A program made the translations under genes and the position numbers. Below the pieces are notes generated by a model. That model was not told where the DNA came from and made no database searches. It saw only the letters and a program-made list of their open reading frames with translations. Below are positions 44,001-52,485 of a stretch of DNA of 64,000 bases, piece by piece. The number at the start of each line of letters is the position of its first letter. The first letter of the stretch is position 1. The DNA comes from Aspidapion aeneum (taxonomy: Eukaryota > Arthropoda > Insecta > Coleoptera > Brentidae), in the NCBI GenBank assembly GCA_963576565.1, contig OY755039.1, positions 135,449,369-135,513,368 on the forward strand, in the 5' to 3' direction.

Positions 44001-46368
44001 TATCCAAGACATCTTTAGATATAGGCGTAGGAATAGGTATCATGTGACCAGTGTCTAAATAATCTTGCATAAAATCTTTGTAAGCTTGATAATTAGCTGA
44101 GTCTTTGAGAAGTCTAGCTTCCTGAAGCTTGAAACGTTTTAAAGCGATTGGATAGGTGTCACCCAACTGGGGTTCTAAGTTTATGAAAGGTAATGGAACG
44201 ACGAATCTACCTGATTCGTTGCGTGAAACTGATTGTGAAAATAATTTTTCGCACATAATATCCTCAGGACTGTGATGAACCTTATGTGGAACCTGCTCTA
44301 TCTCCCAGAAGCGCTCTAGGCAGATATCCAGAGATGGTTCGATGGAAGTGTAACAGCTTTTGAGTGATTGTGGATTTTGTTGCTTTGAAGTTTCAACTTT
44401 ACCAATCAGCACATAGCCGAAGATGCTATTAAAAGCACTAGGTTGTCCACGCTCTCCGTGGATAACTCCCTCTTGTAAGAGATGCGGAAAAAGTTCACAA
44501 CCTACTAGGACATCAATGGAACTTGGTATATGGAAGTTTTGATCAGAAAGTTTGATATTGCGAATGTGATTCCACTTGCTCGAGTCGACAGCGCAAGAAG
44601 GAATCTCTGTACAAAGTTTTGGAAGTACTAAAGCCTCAAAATCAAAGGTAGGTCCCGCTTGACCTTGAGGTTTGATAAGACATTTCGTCTTACCTTTGGT
44701 ATTGGAAGATGTCATTTGATTTAAGCCTTGAATAGAAGTAGAAAAGAAGCTTTTCGAAAGACCTAAACGATTTAGACATTTTTCTGAAATAAAGTTTGCC
44801 TCTGAGGCAGAATCGAGTAAGATACGAACTGGTTGGTAATGTCCCCTTGAGTCTAACATGTCAGCTACAACGGTAGAAAGTAGAAAAGTGGAATTTTTGG
44901 AAATCATTGTCGCATGACAGTTTGTGGAATGGCTTCCTGACATAGGGGTGCTATTGGAATTGGAAAGTGGAATATTAACGTTCTCTGGAGGATAAGAATC
45001 AACTCTCACAGAGGGCGCTACTGGTTGTGGAACGTGAAGAAGACTGTGGTGCCTAGCTCCACACGTAAAGCAGTTGTAGGAAGAGGGGCAATTCACGGTC
45101 TGGTGAGCAAAATGTAAGCAATTTTGACATAGATTCACCTGCCGAACATAACCCATCCTTTCCTGTGGACTTTTGTTTTGAAATTCGATACATTTCGATA
45201 ATGCGTGATTCGAAGAACATAGGTAGCATTTTATTTTTGGATTAAAAGTTCTGTTCTGATTATTTTGTATTTGAGGGTTGCTGCGTTGATTGCTATTTTG
45301 TAAAGTATTTTGTTGATTTCTTGAATTTGAACTTTGATTTGAAATAGTTGTATTGAAAGCAGAAGGTGAATTAAAACTGTTTCTCTGAAAACTGTTCTGT
45401 TGAGAATTACGCGTAGTTTGAGGTTGTCTAGGGGTTTGATTTTGCCTACTAAAACTGGGCATTTGCACTACAGATTCGAGCGCAACGCAATGATTTTCTA
45501 TAAACGTGTAAAGATCAGTGTAGGACGGAATTTCTGAATTGTTTTTCTCTCTACTATAGTAAAGTTCGAAATCAGTCCTCATCTTGACTTCAAGTTTTGA
45601 GAGCATCATGTTAAAAGTAAGAAAGTCCCATTCTTTTGTAGGAAAACCAAGCTCATTTAAGATGGCTAGATTCTCAGAAAATGTATCCAACAGGGAACGT
45701 AATTCTTTCCCAGAACTGGATTTAGTTGAAAGAAAGTTAATAGCATTCAAAGCGGTAGTAGCAATAATTCGTTTATTTTGATACCTCTTTACTAAGGTTT
45801 CATACGCAATGTGATAATTGCTATCTGCGAGGGGAATGGTTTTTACTAGAGAAAGGGCTTCATTCAGAACAGAACTCCGCAAGTGTTGAAATTTCTCTAT
45901 ATCACTTAACTCAGAATTTTGATGTACCATGACTTTAAATAAGTCAAACCAGTGTTGCCAGTCTTTATAATTACCATTGAAAATTGGCAACCGTGGTTGT
46001 GGAAATGATCTTGTATTTGACCTCTGAACAATATTTTGTTGGTTAGGGTTGCCTACGTAATTGACAGGGTTGGCCCTAAAAAGGTCGTAGTAAATACCCT
46101 TACATTCATAATAAAGGTTGTCAAAGTCTTTTCTAGTTTTATCCTGCTCGTCAAATGAAAGTTTAAACTCTTCGAGAGAGCCAATAATTTGGTTATGAAA
46201 ATTATAGAATTGAGCATGACATTCCTCGACGTCTTCATATCTGGATTTGAACAAAAAGTGAAACGCTGTATCCGACTTCGCTTTCAAAGCTACCTCGTGA
46301 GCTTCCGCCATTTGGTTGAAGCTCAAAAGCCTTTTGTCGCAAAGTTTTTTCTGTTTTTGCGTAGACAT
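41056..46368 (-). CDS. BEL/Pao gag-pol polyprotein, intact
   Basis: An uninterrupted 1770-codon frame. Residues ~110-300 form the gag region typical of Pao elements (DUF1759-like). Three zinc knuckles follow: Cys381-Cys384-His388-Cys393, Cys414-Cys417-His422-Cys427 and Cys433-Cys436 with His440/His445. An aspartic protease has the motif LLDSAS (Asp519). Reverse transcriptase has VTDIVKMF (Asp852) and YVDD (928-931). RNase H has Asp1104, Glu1148, Asp1180 and Asp1226. Integrase has an HHCC zinc site (His1413, His1418, Cys1448, Cys1451) and the catalytic triad Asp1483, Asp1549, Glu1591. A C-terminal Pao-type domain (DUF5641-like) ends the protein. Domain order PR-RT-RH-IN with gag fused in one frame fits BEL/Pao. 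All catalytic residues are present. Confidence 0.96.
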   Translation of the reverse strand: MSTQKQKKLCDKRLLSFNQMAEAHEVALKAKSDTAFHFLFKSRYEDVEECHAQFYNFHNQIIGSLEEFKLSFDEQDKTRKDFDNLYYECKGIYYDLFRANPVNYVGNPNQQNIVQRSNTRSFPQPRLPIFNGNYKDWQHWFDLFKVMVHQNSELSDIEKFQHLRSSVLNEALSLVKTIPLADSNYHIAYETLVKRYQNKRIIATTALNAINFLSTKSSSGKELRSLLDTFSENLAILNELGFPTKEWDFLTFNMMLSKLEVKMRTDFELYYSREKNNSEIPSYTDLYTFIENHCVALESVVQMPSFSRQNQTPRQPQTTRNSQQNSFQRNSFNSPSAFNTTISNQSSNSRNQQNTLQNSNQRSNPQIQNNQNRTFNPKIKCYLCSSNHALSKCIEFQNKSPQERMGYVRQVNLCQNCLHFAHQTVNCPSSYNCFTCGARHHSLLHVPQPVAPSVRVDSYPPENVNIPLSNSNSTPMSGSHSTNCHATMISKNSTFLLSTVVADMLDSRGHYQPVRILLDSASEANFISEKCLNRLGLSKSFFSTSIQGLNQMTSSNTKGKTKCLIKPQGQAGPTFDFEALVLPKLCTEIPSCAVDSSKWNHIRNIKLSDQNFHIPSSIDVLVGCELFPHLLQEGVIHGERGQPSAFNSIFGYVLIGKVETSKQQNPQSLKSCYTSIEPSLDICLERFWEIEQVPHKVHHSPEDIMCEKLFSQSVSRNESGRFVVPLPFINLEPQLGDTYPIALKRFKLQEARLLKDSANYQAYKDFMQDYLDTGHMIPIPTPISKDVLDNSYFIPHHSVWNTGKIRVVFDGSQRSPRGVSLNETLCAGPKLQNDVREILLNFRIHAVAFVTDIVKMFRQILIIPEHTRYQNILWRFSEDDPVQTYSLRTVVYGLKSSPYLAIRTIQELAKLESERYPNASKVLLKDIYVDDVLTGQDSVASAKELQSELISLLRLGGFELKKWASNSPELLSSFSESETQMSIRFDKSEPNFVKILGLQWNPISDSFTYLVVPEDKPCTKRGILSQIMKIFDPLGFCSPVSLLAKHLMQDLWKEKLDWDSQPPPHIVNVWNQFRTELPNLSNIHLPRRLSIDQPRSIELHGFSDASMIGYAATVYFRMESVSGEIHTFLVMAKSKVAPVKTVSLPRLELLGATLLCDLISFIRNTYSDILNFNQLCAWCDSQVVLCWLAASPHRFKTFVANRICHIQETISPTAWKYIPSALNPADCASRGLMPDQLVKHDLYWEGPCFLRLPKESWPDDFRCPDPPESEVILEERKSVFQTCTVEPHMLDTFLSRYSSLEKIQRIISYIFRLTEKKSKYPNENITEVELQHSLIVLVRHVQRSIFADLISRLNDAKLLPKQFRKLSLFLDTQGCLRVGGRLPHSSELSYSAKHPLLLPRSHRLTQLVIEYTHKRYCHPGQKTLHYLLRQQFWILSPRYAIESVTSHCILCYRLNPKPSVQIMGNLPAQRISQVKAFSHVAIDYCGPFPITMGKYRGAKVSKGYILVLVCSATKAVHLELTSDISTPTFLAAFKRFVARRGRISDIYSDCGSAFLGADRLLKQFSQEACHSLKITWHFSSPGSPHLNGLAEAGVKSTKANLKRVIGEQRLTYEEFFTFLCQVESILNSRPLYAQSMDPNDFLPLTPGHFLTLEPLNSVPEPDFSDSKLNTLSRWQLVQRLQSDFWKRWNLEYLNTLQQRSKWTEASNNIKLNTLVVVKNEQKPPLQWAVGRIVDVHPGSDGHIRVVTVKTATGTYRRPVVKLCPLPMPDA

Positions 46369-46573
46369 TTTTGTTTTTGAAAGTTAATTTGTTTTTAAAA
46401 TTACCCAAAAAAATGCTTAAAATATAGCTTAAAATATAACCCGAATTTTAGCAAAAATTAAACAATTTTATTATTTTAATTTTATTAACTTTTTTCGAAA
46501 ATTTTGAAATGAAATGTTTGTAAGTTTGTCTGTATGTTATTATTTGAACATATCCCTTAAAAAAAAACTTTTA

Positions 46574-46655
46574 TGTCTCACCAAGGATTGAACCCCGCAC
46601 CTTTCGATTCCAAGTCGCACACTCTGTGCATACGACTAGCGGTCCGGTCTGAAAG
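46574..46655 (-). other. tRNA-like sequence in the BEL/Pao leader
   Basis: Read on the minus strand, CGCTAGTCGTATG resembles a tRNA A box, GGGGTTCAATCC resembles a B box, and between them GCGACTTGGAATCG gives a plausible anticodon arm (loop CTTGGAA, anticodon TGG, proline-like; four of five stem pairs). The T-stem and acceptor stem pair poorly, so it is not a functional tRNA. It may be a tRNA-derived fragment captured by the element, a SINE head, or a pol III-like box pair. Confidence 0.45.
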
Positions 46656-47093
46656 TTTTTTAAAAAACCTCGGTATTTGAACAAACAACGCGCGCAACGT
46701 GAGACCTTGGTGACACTTGCACCTGCGCGTTAACGCCGCGACACCTGTAAAATCGATAATTAAAGGAATTTAGATGGAAGAACCGCCTTAAATTTTCAGT
46801 TTCGGCGTATTGACGCCACTTTTACTGAAAATGTAATGAACAAAGCGATCAACTTTCTTTGATGAACTAGTAAACTATACGAAATATGTGCATTGGTTCT
46901 AGCTATTTTTGAACGGTAATAAACACTTCGATCAACTTTGAAGGAACATATCCCCAACAGGTGGTAAAACAATATGGTCTGTTTCGAATTGAAATTGAAA
47001 TAAATTTTGAAATTTGAAATAGAAAATAGAAATTTGGAATTTTTGGAAAATTGCTGAACCACAGGAGTCTAGGTAGTTTGGAAAACTATTAAT

Positions 47094-47109
47094 TTGGGTC
47101 GAAGGGCCA
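47094..47109 (-). promoter_or_regulatory. candidate primer binding site
   Basis: Five bases inside the 5' LTR the minus strand reads TGGCCCTTCGACCCAA. Starting with TGG it could pair with a tRNA 3' CCA end, the usual minus-strand primer site. The tRNA species could not be identified. Confidence 0.45.
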
Positions 47110-47114
47110 TTAAA

Positions 47115-47527
47115 TGTGCGTGCAAGGGCTGAAAAATTACGGAATTTCCTTCGATAGGTCGCCGGTATTGGCTTCACAAGCACATTTAAAAATAAATGTC
47201 GGTATTGACGATTGAAAATGGAAAGTTACGATACATATGGAATTTTATATGAAAAGGCACCTACCTCGGACTCTCTTGCAGCTCCAGTCGACGTTTAAAC
47301 GTCCAGTTTTTTCACCTCAAATTCACTTTTTTCGGGAACGTGATTTTGCTAGTGTCTTGTTGTGACGGTGGTTCTTTGCGCACTCATTGCGGCGCTGCTT
47401 CTCTTCCACGTGTCCGGTGCCGTGAAACCCCATATGCATATTTTAGAGCGCGAAAATTTAAATTATTTTAAACGCGCAGAAAAGGAAAAGAAAATGAAAA
47501 TTAGGAAATTTCTTGCTTGCACCAACA
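47115..47527 (-). repeat. BEL/Pao 5' LTR, 413 bp
   Basis: Same sequence and length as the copy at 40441-40853 apart from one visible base difference. It precedes the leader and gag-pol on the minus strand, so it should carry the promoter. It is followed on the plus strand by the TSD GATTT. Confidence 0.95.
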
Positions 47528-47532
47528 GATTT
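47528..47532. repeat. target site duplication GATTT (right)
   Basis: Second copy of the duplicated pentamer; joining at this point restores the continuous Jockey reading. Confidence 0.9.
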
Positions 47533-48615
47533 GGTTTCATTTAATTTTATTCGCCACTTTGTGGTCCAACTGTGAATTTGGGTGACTGCATCCTGAAGTT
47601 TCTCTATGCATTTTTCAATAGATTTTTCTACCGTCAATAAACCAGTATCATCGGCAAATGTTGCTAAGTGACAATTTTCTGGCTTTGGGATATCACAAGT
47701 GAATAATAAGTATAGATAAGGGCCTAGTACGCTACCCTGGGGCACGCCTGCTTGAATTTCTCTTAAATTTGGGTATGAGTCTTCCTGTTTTACTCTAAAA
47801 TGTCTATCAGATATGTATGATTCCAAAATATCCGAATACTGTTTTGGCAGAAACCTTTTTAGTTTAAAATTAAGGCCTTCATGCCACACTTTGTCAAATG
47901 CTTGTGCTACATCTAGAAAAACTGCAGAACAAACTTTTCCCTCTTCTAGTGCTTTTTCTATTATATTAGTAATTCTGTGTACTTGATCTATCGTGGAATG
48001 CTTGTCTCGAAAACCAAATTGATGAGATAGAATAATTTCTTGTCTTTCTATGATGGGTTTTATTCTTTTAAGCAATAATTTTTCATAGAGCTTGGATATA
48101 ATTGGCAGCAAAGATATTGGCCTGTAAGATGACACGTCATGGAGTGGTTTTCCCGGTTTTGGAATCCTGATAACTTCTGCAACTTTCCACAGTTTAGGTA
48201 CGTACCTAAGCCTAAAAGACGCATTAATTAGGTTGCATAGTTTTACGATAGCTTTTCTGGGAAGTTGTTTTATGACTACCCCGTTAATAAGATCATACCC
48301 TGGGGCTTTTTTCGAATTAATATTTTTGATTTCTGTTAATATTTCTTTTGGTGATGTAAGCTTAATATGGTCCTCGATTTGATGGGGTTCATTTAAATGA
48401 AAGTGTTCATCTGGTGCTTCGTGGGGCTGAAATGTTTTTTCTAAATGACTTGCAAAAATATCTGCTTTTTCTTCGTTACTCTTTGCCCACTGGTTGTTAG
48501 ATTTTCGTATGGGTGGAATTTGGATAATTGGTCTTTTAAAATCTTTGGTTGCTTTCCAAAGGGAATAGTCGGTATTTTTATCATCTGTAAGTTCATTAAG
48601 AAAATGGTTAATAGA
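47533..48615 (-). CDS. Jockey ORF2, reverse-transcriptase part
   Basis: Minus-strand frame in the same phase as the endonuclease part at 48616-49638, separated from it by a single TAA at 48616-48618. Motifs in order: APGYDLINGVVIKQLP; SSYRPISLLPIISKLYEKL; HQFGFRDKHSTIDQV; AVFLDVAQAFDKVWHEGL with the first catalytic Asp; AGVPQGSVLGPYLYLLF; and TFADDTGLL with the catalytic Asp pair. The frame is then cut by the BEL/Pao 5' LTR just after WRIKLNETK and continues at 40440. The domain is otherwise undamaged, so this Jockey was not old when it was interrupted. Confidence 0.9.
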
Positions 48616-49638
48616 TTAATTTTTTATTACTAGAATTTCTCGCCTAATGCGCTGCGTCATGTTGTTGAGATTTGTTTTGTCCCGAGGATCACGGGTTTGT
48701 TGCCACTTTCTTCTTAGTTTCCTTTTTTCCAATATAAGGTCTCTAATTTCCTTTGGATAGTTTTTTCCCTTAAAAATTCTCTTTGGTTTTGGACTGTTTT
48801 CCCAAGCTGCTTGTTGAATATTTGTAACAAAATAATCAACTTCTTTATCGATTTGTTCTGGCGTTTGCAATGGTACTGATAGTTTTATTTTTTCTGACAG
48901 ACTTTGTTTAAAACTAATCCAGTCAGTCAGTTTATTAACTAGTGAGATATTTGCTTCTTTCTTTATTATGTTTTTACTAAGAGTTAGAATAATAGGTGAA
49001 TGATCTGAGTGTAAATCAAAACTTTCTTCTACATCTACAAAACTTAAAGATATATTTTTTACTATAAAAAAATCAATTAGATCTGGAATTTTTCCTGGAT
49101 CTGTTGGATAGTATGTGGGCTTACCAGTTGATATCGGCTCACATTGATATTCACTAATAGCTTGCAAAAGTTCTTTTCCTTTAGAGTTCGTCAGTCTAGA
49201 TCCCCAGTAGGTATTTTTTGCATTAAAGTCACCTCCAATTATAAAACGGTTTCCTAATTTTCTGAGAAAATTAAGATATTGATTTTTCTTTAGTAAGTGC
49301 CTTGGTGTTATATAGACAGCACTTATGACTAATGTATATGTTTTGGTTTTTACACTTACTAATGTAGCTTGAATCTCTATGGTTTTATATCCCATCTCCT
49401 CATAGTGTGATATATTTTCTTTAATTATTACAGCACTTCCCCCATGTGCAGTATTGCTAGGGTGAGTTGTATGATACACTTTATAACCTTTAAATTTAAT
49501 GTGAGACTGGTTAGTGAAATGCGTTTCTGACACAAGACAGACGTCAATTTTTTCTATGTCTAGAATAACTTGCAAGTCTTGCTGATGTTGCAAGAGACCA
49601 TTGGCATTCCAAGCTAGGATTCTAAGATTACTGACCAT
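48616..49638 (-). CDS. Jockey ORF2, endonuclease part
   Basis: From an ATG at 49638, overlapping the end of ORF1 by 11 bp as in many Jockey elements. An APE-like endonuclease occupies about residues 1-220: Asn11 in AWNANGL, Glu38 in VSETH, Asp137 and Asn139 in GGDFNAKN, Asp189 in DLIDFF, and Asp212/His213 in SDHSP. All expected catalytic positions are present. It nicks target DNA to prime reverse transcription. A basic linker leads to a TAA at 48616, in phase with the reverse transcriptase beyond, so this stop is a single inactivating change. Confidence 0.9.
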   Translation of the reverse strand: MVSNLRILAWNANGLLQHQQDLQVILDIEKIDVCLVSETHFTNQSHIKFKGYKVYHTTHPSNTAHGGSAVIIKENISHYEEMGYKTIEIQATLVSVKTKTYTLVISAVYITPRHLLKKNQYLNFLRKLGNRFIIGGDFNAKNTYWGSRLTNSKGKELLQAISEYQCEPISTGKPTYYPTDPGKIPDLIDFFIVKNISLSFVDVEESFDLHSDHSPIILTLSKNIIKKEANISLVNKLTDWISFKQSLSEKIKLSVPLQTPEQIDKEVDYFVTNIQQAAWENSPKPKRIFKGKNYPKEIRDLILEKRKLRRKWQQTRDPRDKTNLNNMTQRIRREILVIKN

Positions 49639-50470
49639 TTTGAGGCATATTGGTAGCTCCGTTATTGCTACTTTCTAGTTTAGTTAATCGCTCATCAAGT
49701 TTGTTCAATTTCTCCAAAATTAATTGTAGTGTTTGTTCCATAGTATTTTGACTACTGATATTAATATCAGGTATAGTAGCTGTTGCTGCTACTTGGCTGT
49801 ATGTCCTTGTCACAGAGTTTTGTGTGACTGTGTTTCTTGTCTGTTGGTTTTGTCTATTTGTACTCACGTTTGGTATGAGATTCGGTTTCTTAGGTTTATT
49901 TTTCAATTTTTGTATTTCCTTAGCAACAAGGCATCCTCTGTAGTTAGCAGGATGCTTGCCTCCACAGTGGATGCATTTTGGCTCAGATTCTTTTGGTTTG
50001 GGGCATTCTACAGTAAGATGTTTCCCCGTGCATTTTACGCAACGTGGTTCTTTAGCGCAATATTTTTGCGTGTGTCCATAAGATTGGCATCTTTTGCATT
50101 GAGGGACTAACTTTGAGGTTTTTAGTGCTTTTATTTCCACTTCAATCCCAAGGATACTGGAAATTTCAAAAATTTTGTTGATATCTTCATCGTGGCTAAA
50201 TGTGAGCATAAACATGTTAAGAGGTTGTCTTGTTCTCCATTTAAGTTTATTGCTGGCCTCCAGTGCCTTAAAACCTTTTTTTTGTAGATCAGCTACAATT
50301 TTTTGTGGGTCACATGAGAAGTGTAGCCTATTCGCTATTACTCTAATTGGCCTTATTTGTTTGTTGTTGTTGAAAAAAAGAGTGAACATTTTAGAAACTT
50401 TTTCTTTTTTGGAAAAAACAACGCCAGAAAAAATTTGTTGGCAAGAACCAAGAAAAATTACAAGCGACAA
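49628..50470 (-). CDS. Jockey ORF1 (gag-like) with three zinc knuckles
   Basis: The frame reads 280 codons if a TTG at 50470 is counted; the first ATG is at residue 28 (50389), so the true start is unclear. The N-terminal half looks like the pre-zinc-knuckle region of Jockey gag proteins, which binds RNA and assembles particles. Knuckles follow as CKRCQSYGHTQKYC, CVKCTGKHLTVEC and CIHCGGKHPANYRGC. A short helical stretch (LEKLNKLDERLTKLE) near the C-terminus may be a coiled coil. At about 280 residues it is shorter than typical Jockey ORF1 proteins, consistent with 5' truncation of the element. Confidence 0.85.
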   Translation of the reverse strand: MSLVIFLGSCQQIFSGVVFSKKEKVSKMFTLFFNNNKQIRPIRVIANRLHFSCDPQKIVADLQKKGFKALEASNKLKWRTRQPLNMFMLTFSHDEDINKIFEISSILGIEVEIKALKTSKLVPQCKRCQSYGHTQKYCAKEPRCVKCTGKHLTVECPKPKESEPKCIHCGGKHPANYRGCLVAKEIQKLKNKPKKPNLIPNVSTNRQNQQTRNTVTQNSVTRTYSQVAATATIPDINISSQNTMEQTLQLILEKLNKLDERLTKLESSNNGATNMPQNGQ

Positions 50471-50837
50471 TTTTTGGGGCTAATTTATTTTTAATTCTTT
50501 ATTTGGGCGCCGCCGGGCGCTTGGCGCCCTAGGTAGGTGTTACGGGACTGTGTTATCTAATATGAAGAATTACAGGTGCACTGAGTTTGTTTGGTTTTTC
50601 TGACCGCGATGCATGATGCTTTGGGCTTTGAACGGCAAACTTAATTTTTCTCGTAGCAAGCAAAAAGGTCTTCCGATTTTACGAACGGGGGCGCCGGCAA
50701 AATTGTATAATTTCCACACTGCCTAAAAAGATGCGTAATATTACTTTACTGTCTAAATACTAAGTTGCTCAAGGTATTATTTTTTTACGGTTGTACCAAT
50801 TTTTAGTTTTTACTACTTAATAAAGCTTAGAGTGCCC

Positions 50838-50886
50838 ATGGGGCGGGGGGGGGGGTGGTGGGGGGGAGGAACCCCTCCCCCCCACG
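50838..50886 (+). repeat. G-run / C-run hairpin at hAT-like right end
   Basis: Long G-runs at 50842-50868 are followed by C-runs to 50883. This can form a stem or a G-quadruplex. It lies just inside the right TIR of the hAT-like element. Confidence 0.6.
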
Positions 50887-50897
50887 CTACGCCGCTG

Positions 50898-51478
50898 ATG
50901 TTAAGGAGGACCACAACATTCTCCTGTTATGGTTTTGCCTCGGTGTTGAATGCCAGTGGCATAAAGTATCACCCATCTCTTGACATCCTTAAACACGAAA
51001 AAGAATTAAGATGAAAAGCCACTAATTTGAGAGGACGGAACGAGAATTTATTAGTTGACAAAGCAAAGATAATTTTTGGAGATTCTTCACCGAGGGGGCA
51101 CCATGCGACATCCATTAATAATTTCAACAGTTACACGTATAAATTAATAATTCACTATCGTTGTCAACGTGTGGAACGATAAAAAATGTCTCGCGACCAG
51201 GAAAAACATGAAAAAATTATATAGCTATACATTTTTTAATATGATACTTTTACAGGGTTATTCACGATGTACTAATCAGTAGCGTACGCAGGGCACTTTT
51301 GGGGCCTCCAAAGCCACGGAATATTGACTTCTAAAACATGATTTTCCCCAAAAATCAAGAATAAAATGTATCGATCGATTTCAACAATGTTTCGAGTCAT
51401 TAATTTAAAACTAGCCAACCGATTTTACCCAAATTTTAAACAATTTTAGGCCGAAGCGTTTGCCTCGATAACTGTTTA
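50898..51478. other. non-coding stretch
   Basis: After the 8-bp TSD copy (50898-50905) nothing was recognised. Confidence 0.35.
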
Positions 51479-51635
51479 TCCGGGATCCTAGATGGTGTGA
51501 ACCGAACCGAACCAAACTAAACAGAACCAAACTCGGTTCGGTTCAGTTCGGTTCGGTTCGGTTCGGATTTATACCCTCTAGGATCCCGGGAAAGAAGTCA
51601 GGAAAGTTTCTTTTTTGAAAAAATATACTGGTATA
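51479..51635. repeat. palindrome with GGTTC repeats plus shared module
   Basis: CCGGGATCCTAG at 51479 faces CTAGGATCCCGGG at 51578. Between them AACCGAACCGAACC runs face GGTTCGGTTCAGTTCGG runs, giving a hairpin of about 110 bp. The right side continues as GGAAAGAAGTCAGGAAAGTT, the module also found at 31501-31546 and, inverted, at 23500-23552. Confidence 0.7.
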
Positions 51636-51834
51636 GCCAAAATAGCGCATACCATAATAGCGCATTTGGGTTCAGTTTGGATAGGTTTGAATCGGATTCG
51701 ATATTTTGTATTTTAGATATTTTTCAGTTTCGACATTTTAATTCTATATTTTTTGTTTCCGAGATTAGGAAACTAATAATCAGGCAGGTCAACTAGGTTT
51801 AACTTTTTTTTGTTCAATTTTTTGCGCTATTTTG

Positions 51835-52075
51835 TACCGGCGCTATTTTGTACAGGCGATATTTTGTACAGGCGATATTTTGTCCGGCGCCATTTTGTAA
51901 AGGCGCTATTTTGTCTTGCGCCATTTTGTCTCACGCCATTTTGTCCCCCGCGATTTTGTCCAGCGCTGTTTTGACGCAGCGCTATTTTGTTTGGTTTCGC
52001 TAATTTGTCCCGCGCCATTTTGTATCACGCTATTTTGTTCCGCGCTATTTTGTACAGCGCTGTTTTGTACCGGAG
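51835..52075 (+). repeat. ~16-bp minisatellite, GCGCTATTTTGTACAG type
   Basis: About fifteen tandem units with a conserved GC(G/C)(C/A)(T/A)TTTTGT core and a variable remainder (for example ACAG, CCGG, CTTG, CTCAC). Unit length is 14-18 bp. It sits about 200 bp after the shared GGATCCCGGG module, as does the GATCTTTTGT array near 31635. Confidence 0.8.
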
Positions 52076-52079
52076 CCAA

Positions 52080-52485
52080 GTATAATACCTGGATAACTGA
52101 AACATTGAACCAAGCATCAGAGATAAGGTCGCGACAGAAATATCTAGATCAGCATTATTGTCAAGATTAAAAAAATTTTCTGTAGCAAAGACAAATTTAA
52201 AGCTTAGACTAAGAATGCTAAGATGCTACGTGCTTTCAACTCTACTCTATGGACCAGAGGCTTTTACTCTTAAAAAGTCTGAAATGGATAGACTGAATAG
52301 AAGCATGTGAAAAATGGTGTTATCGGCTCTATTAAAAATATCATGGACTGACAGAGTTACACGAATGTGGAATTGCGTCGAAAAATTCAGAAGTATGAAG
52401 AAGTGATTAACAAGAAGAAAACTTGAATATTTTGGACATGTAATAAGAGGACCTAAATATGCGCTACTACAAAACATAATGGAAT
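52080..52485 (+). pseudogene. non-LTR reverse transcriptase C-terminal relic
   Basis: Plus-strand translation with frame changes gives LKLRLRMLRCYVLSTLLYGP, then an EMDRLNRSM piece, then RVTRMWNC, then RRKLEYFGHVIRG and KYALLQNIM. This order (STLLYG, then the block ending in a W/FGHV motif) is the C-terminal region of RTE-like insect retrotransposons. The palm domain is absent and stop codons are present. The fragment abuts the minisatellite array. Confidence 0.65.

Larger units (their letters stand above)
40441..47527 (-). mobile_element. full-length BEL/Pao LTR retrotransposon, 7087 bp
   Basis: It has two nearly identical 413-bp LTRs, a 5-bp TSD GATTT, a ~745-bp leader, one long gag-pol frame and a ~200-bp 3' untranslated part. 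It is inserted into the reverse-transcriptase frame of a Jockey element. There is no env-like frame. The near identity of the LTRs and the intact frame mean insertion was recent and the copy could be competent. Confidence 0.95.
39655..50505 (-). mobile_element. Jockey-clade non-LTR retrotransposon, interrupted
   Basis: Minus-strand element. The 3' poly(A) side is seen as T-runs at 39655-39715, and the 5' side is near 50505. It carries two overlapping frames (gag-like ORF1 and endonuclease/reverse-transcriptase ORF2) typical of Jockey elements. Excluding the BEL/Pao insertion and its TSD it is about 3.8 kb. ORF1 looks shorter than usual, so the copy is probably 5' truncated. Confidence 0.85.
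39088..50897. mobile_element. hAT-like element containing the Jockey/BEL nest
   Basis: The left end CAGCGGCGTAGCGTGG at 39088 has an exact 16-bp complement ending at 50897. The flanking octamers ATGTTGAG (39080-39087) and ATGTTAAG (50898-50905) match at seven of eight positions, as expected for hAT insertion. The element's own DNA is about 567 bp on the left and 390 bp on the right. It is GGCGCC-rich, has G/C runs near the right end, and has no transposase, so it is non-autonomous. Confidence 0.8.

Noticed and set aside
49733..50483. Two plus-strand frames of 102-125 codons with many Cys/Phe residues
   Set aside because: Antisense shadows of the Jockey ORF1.
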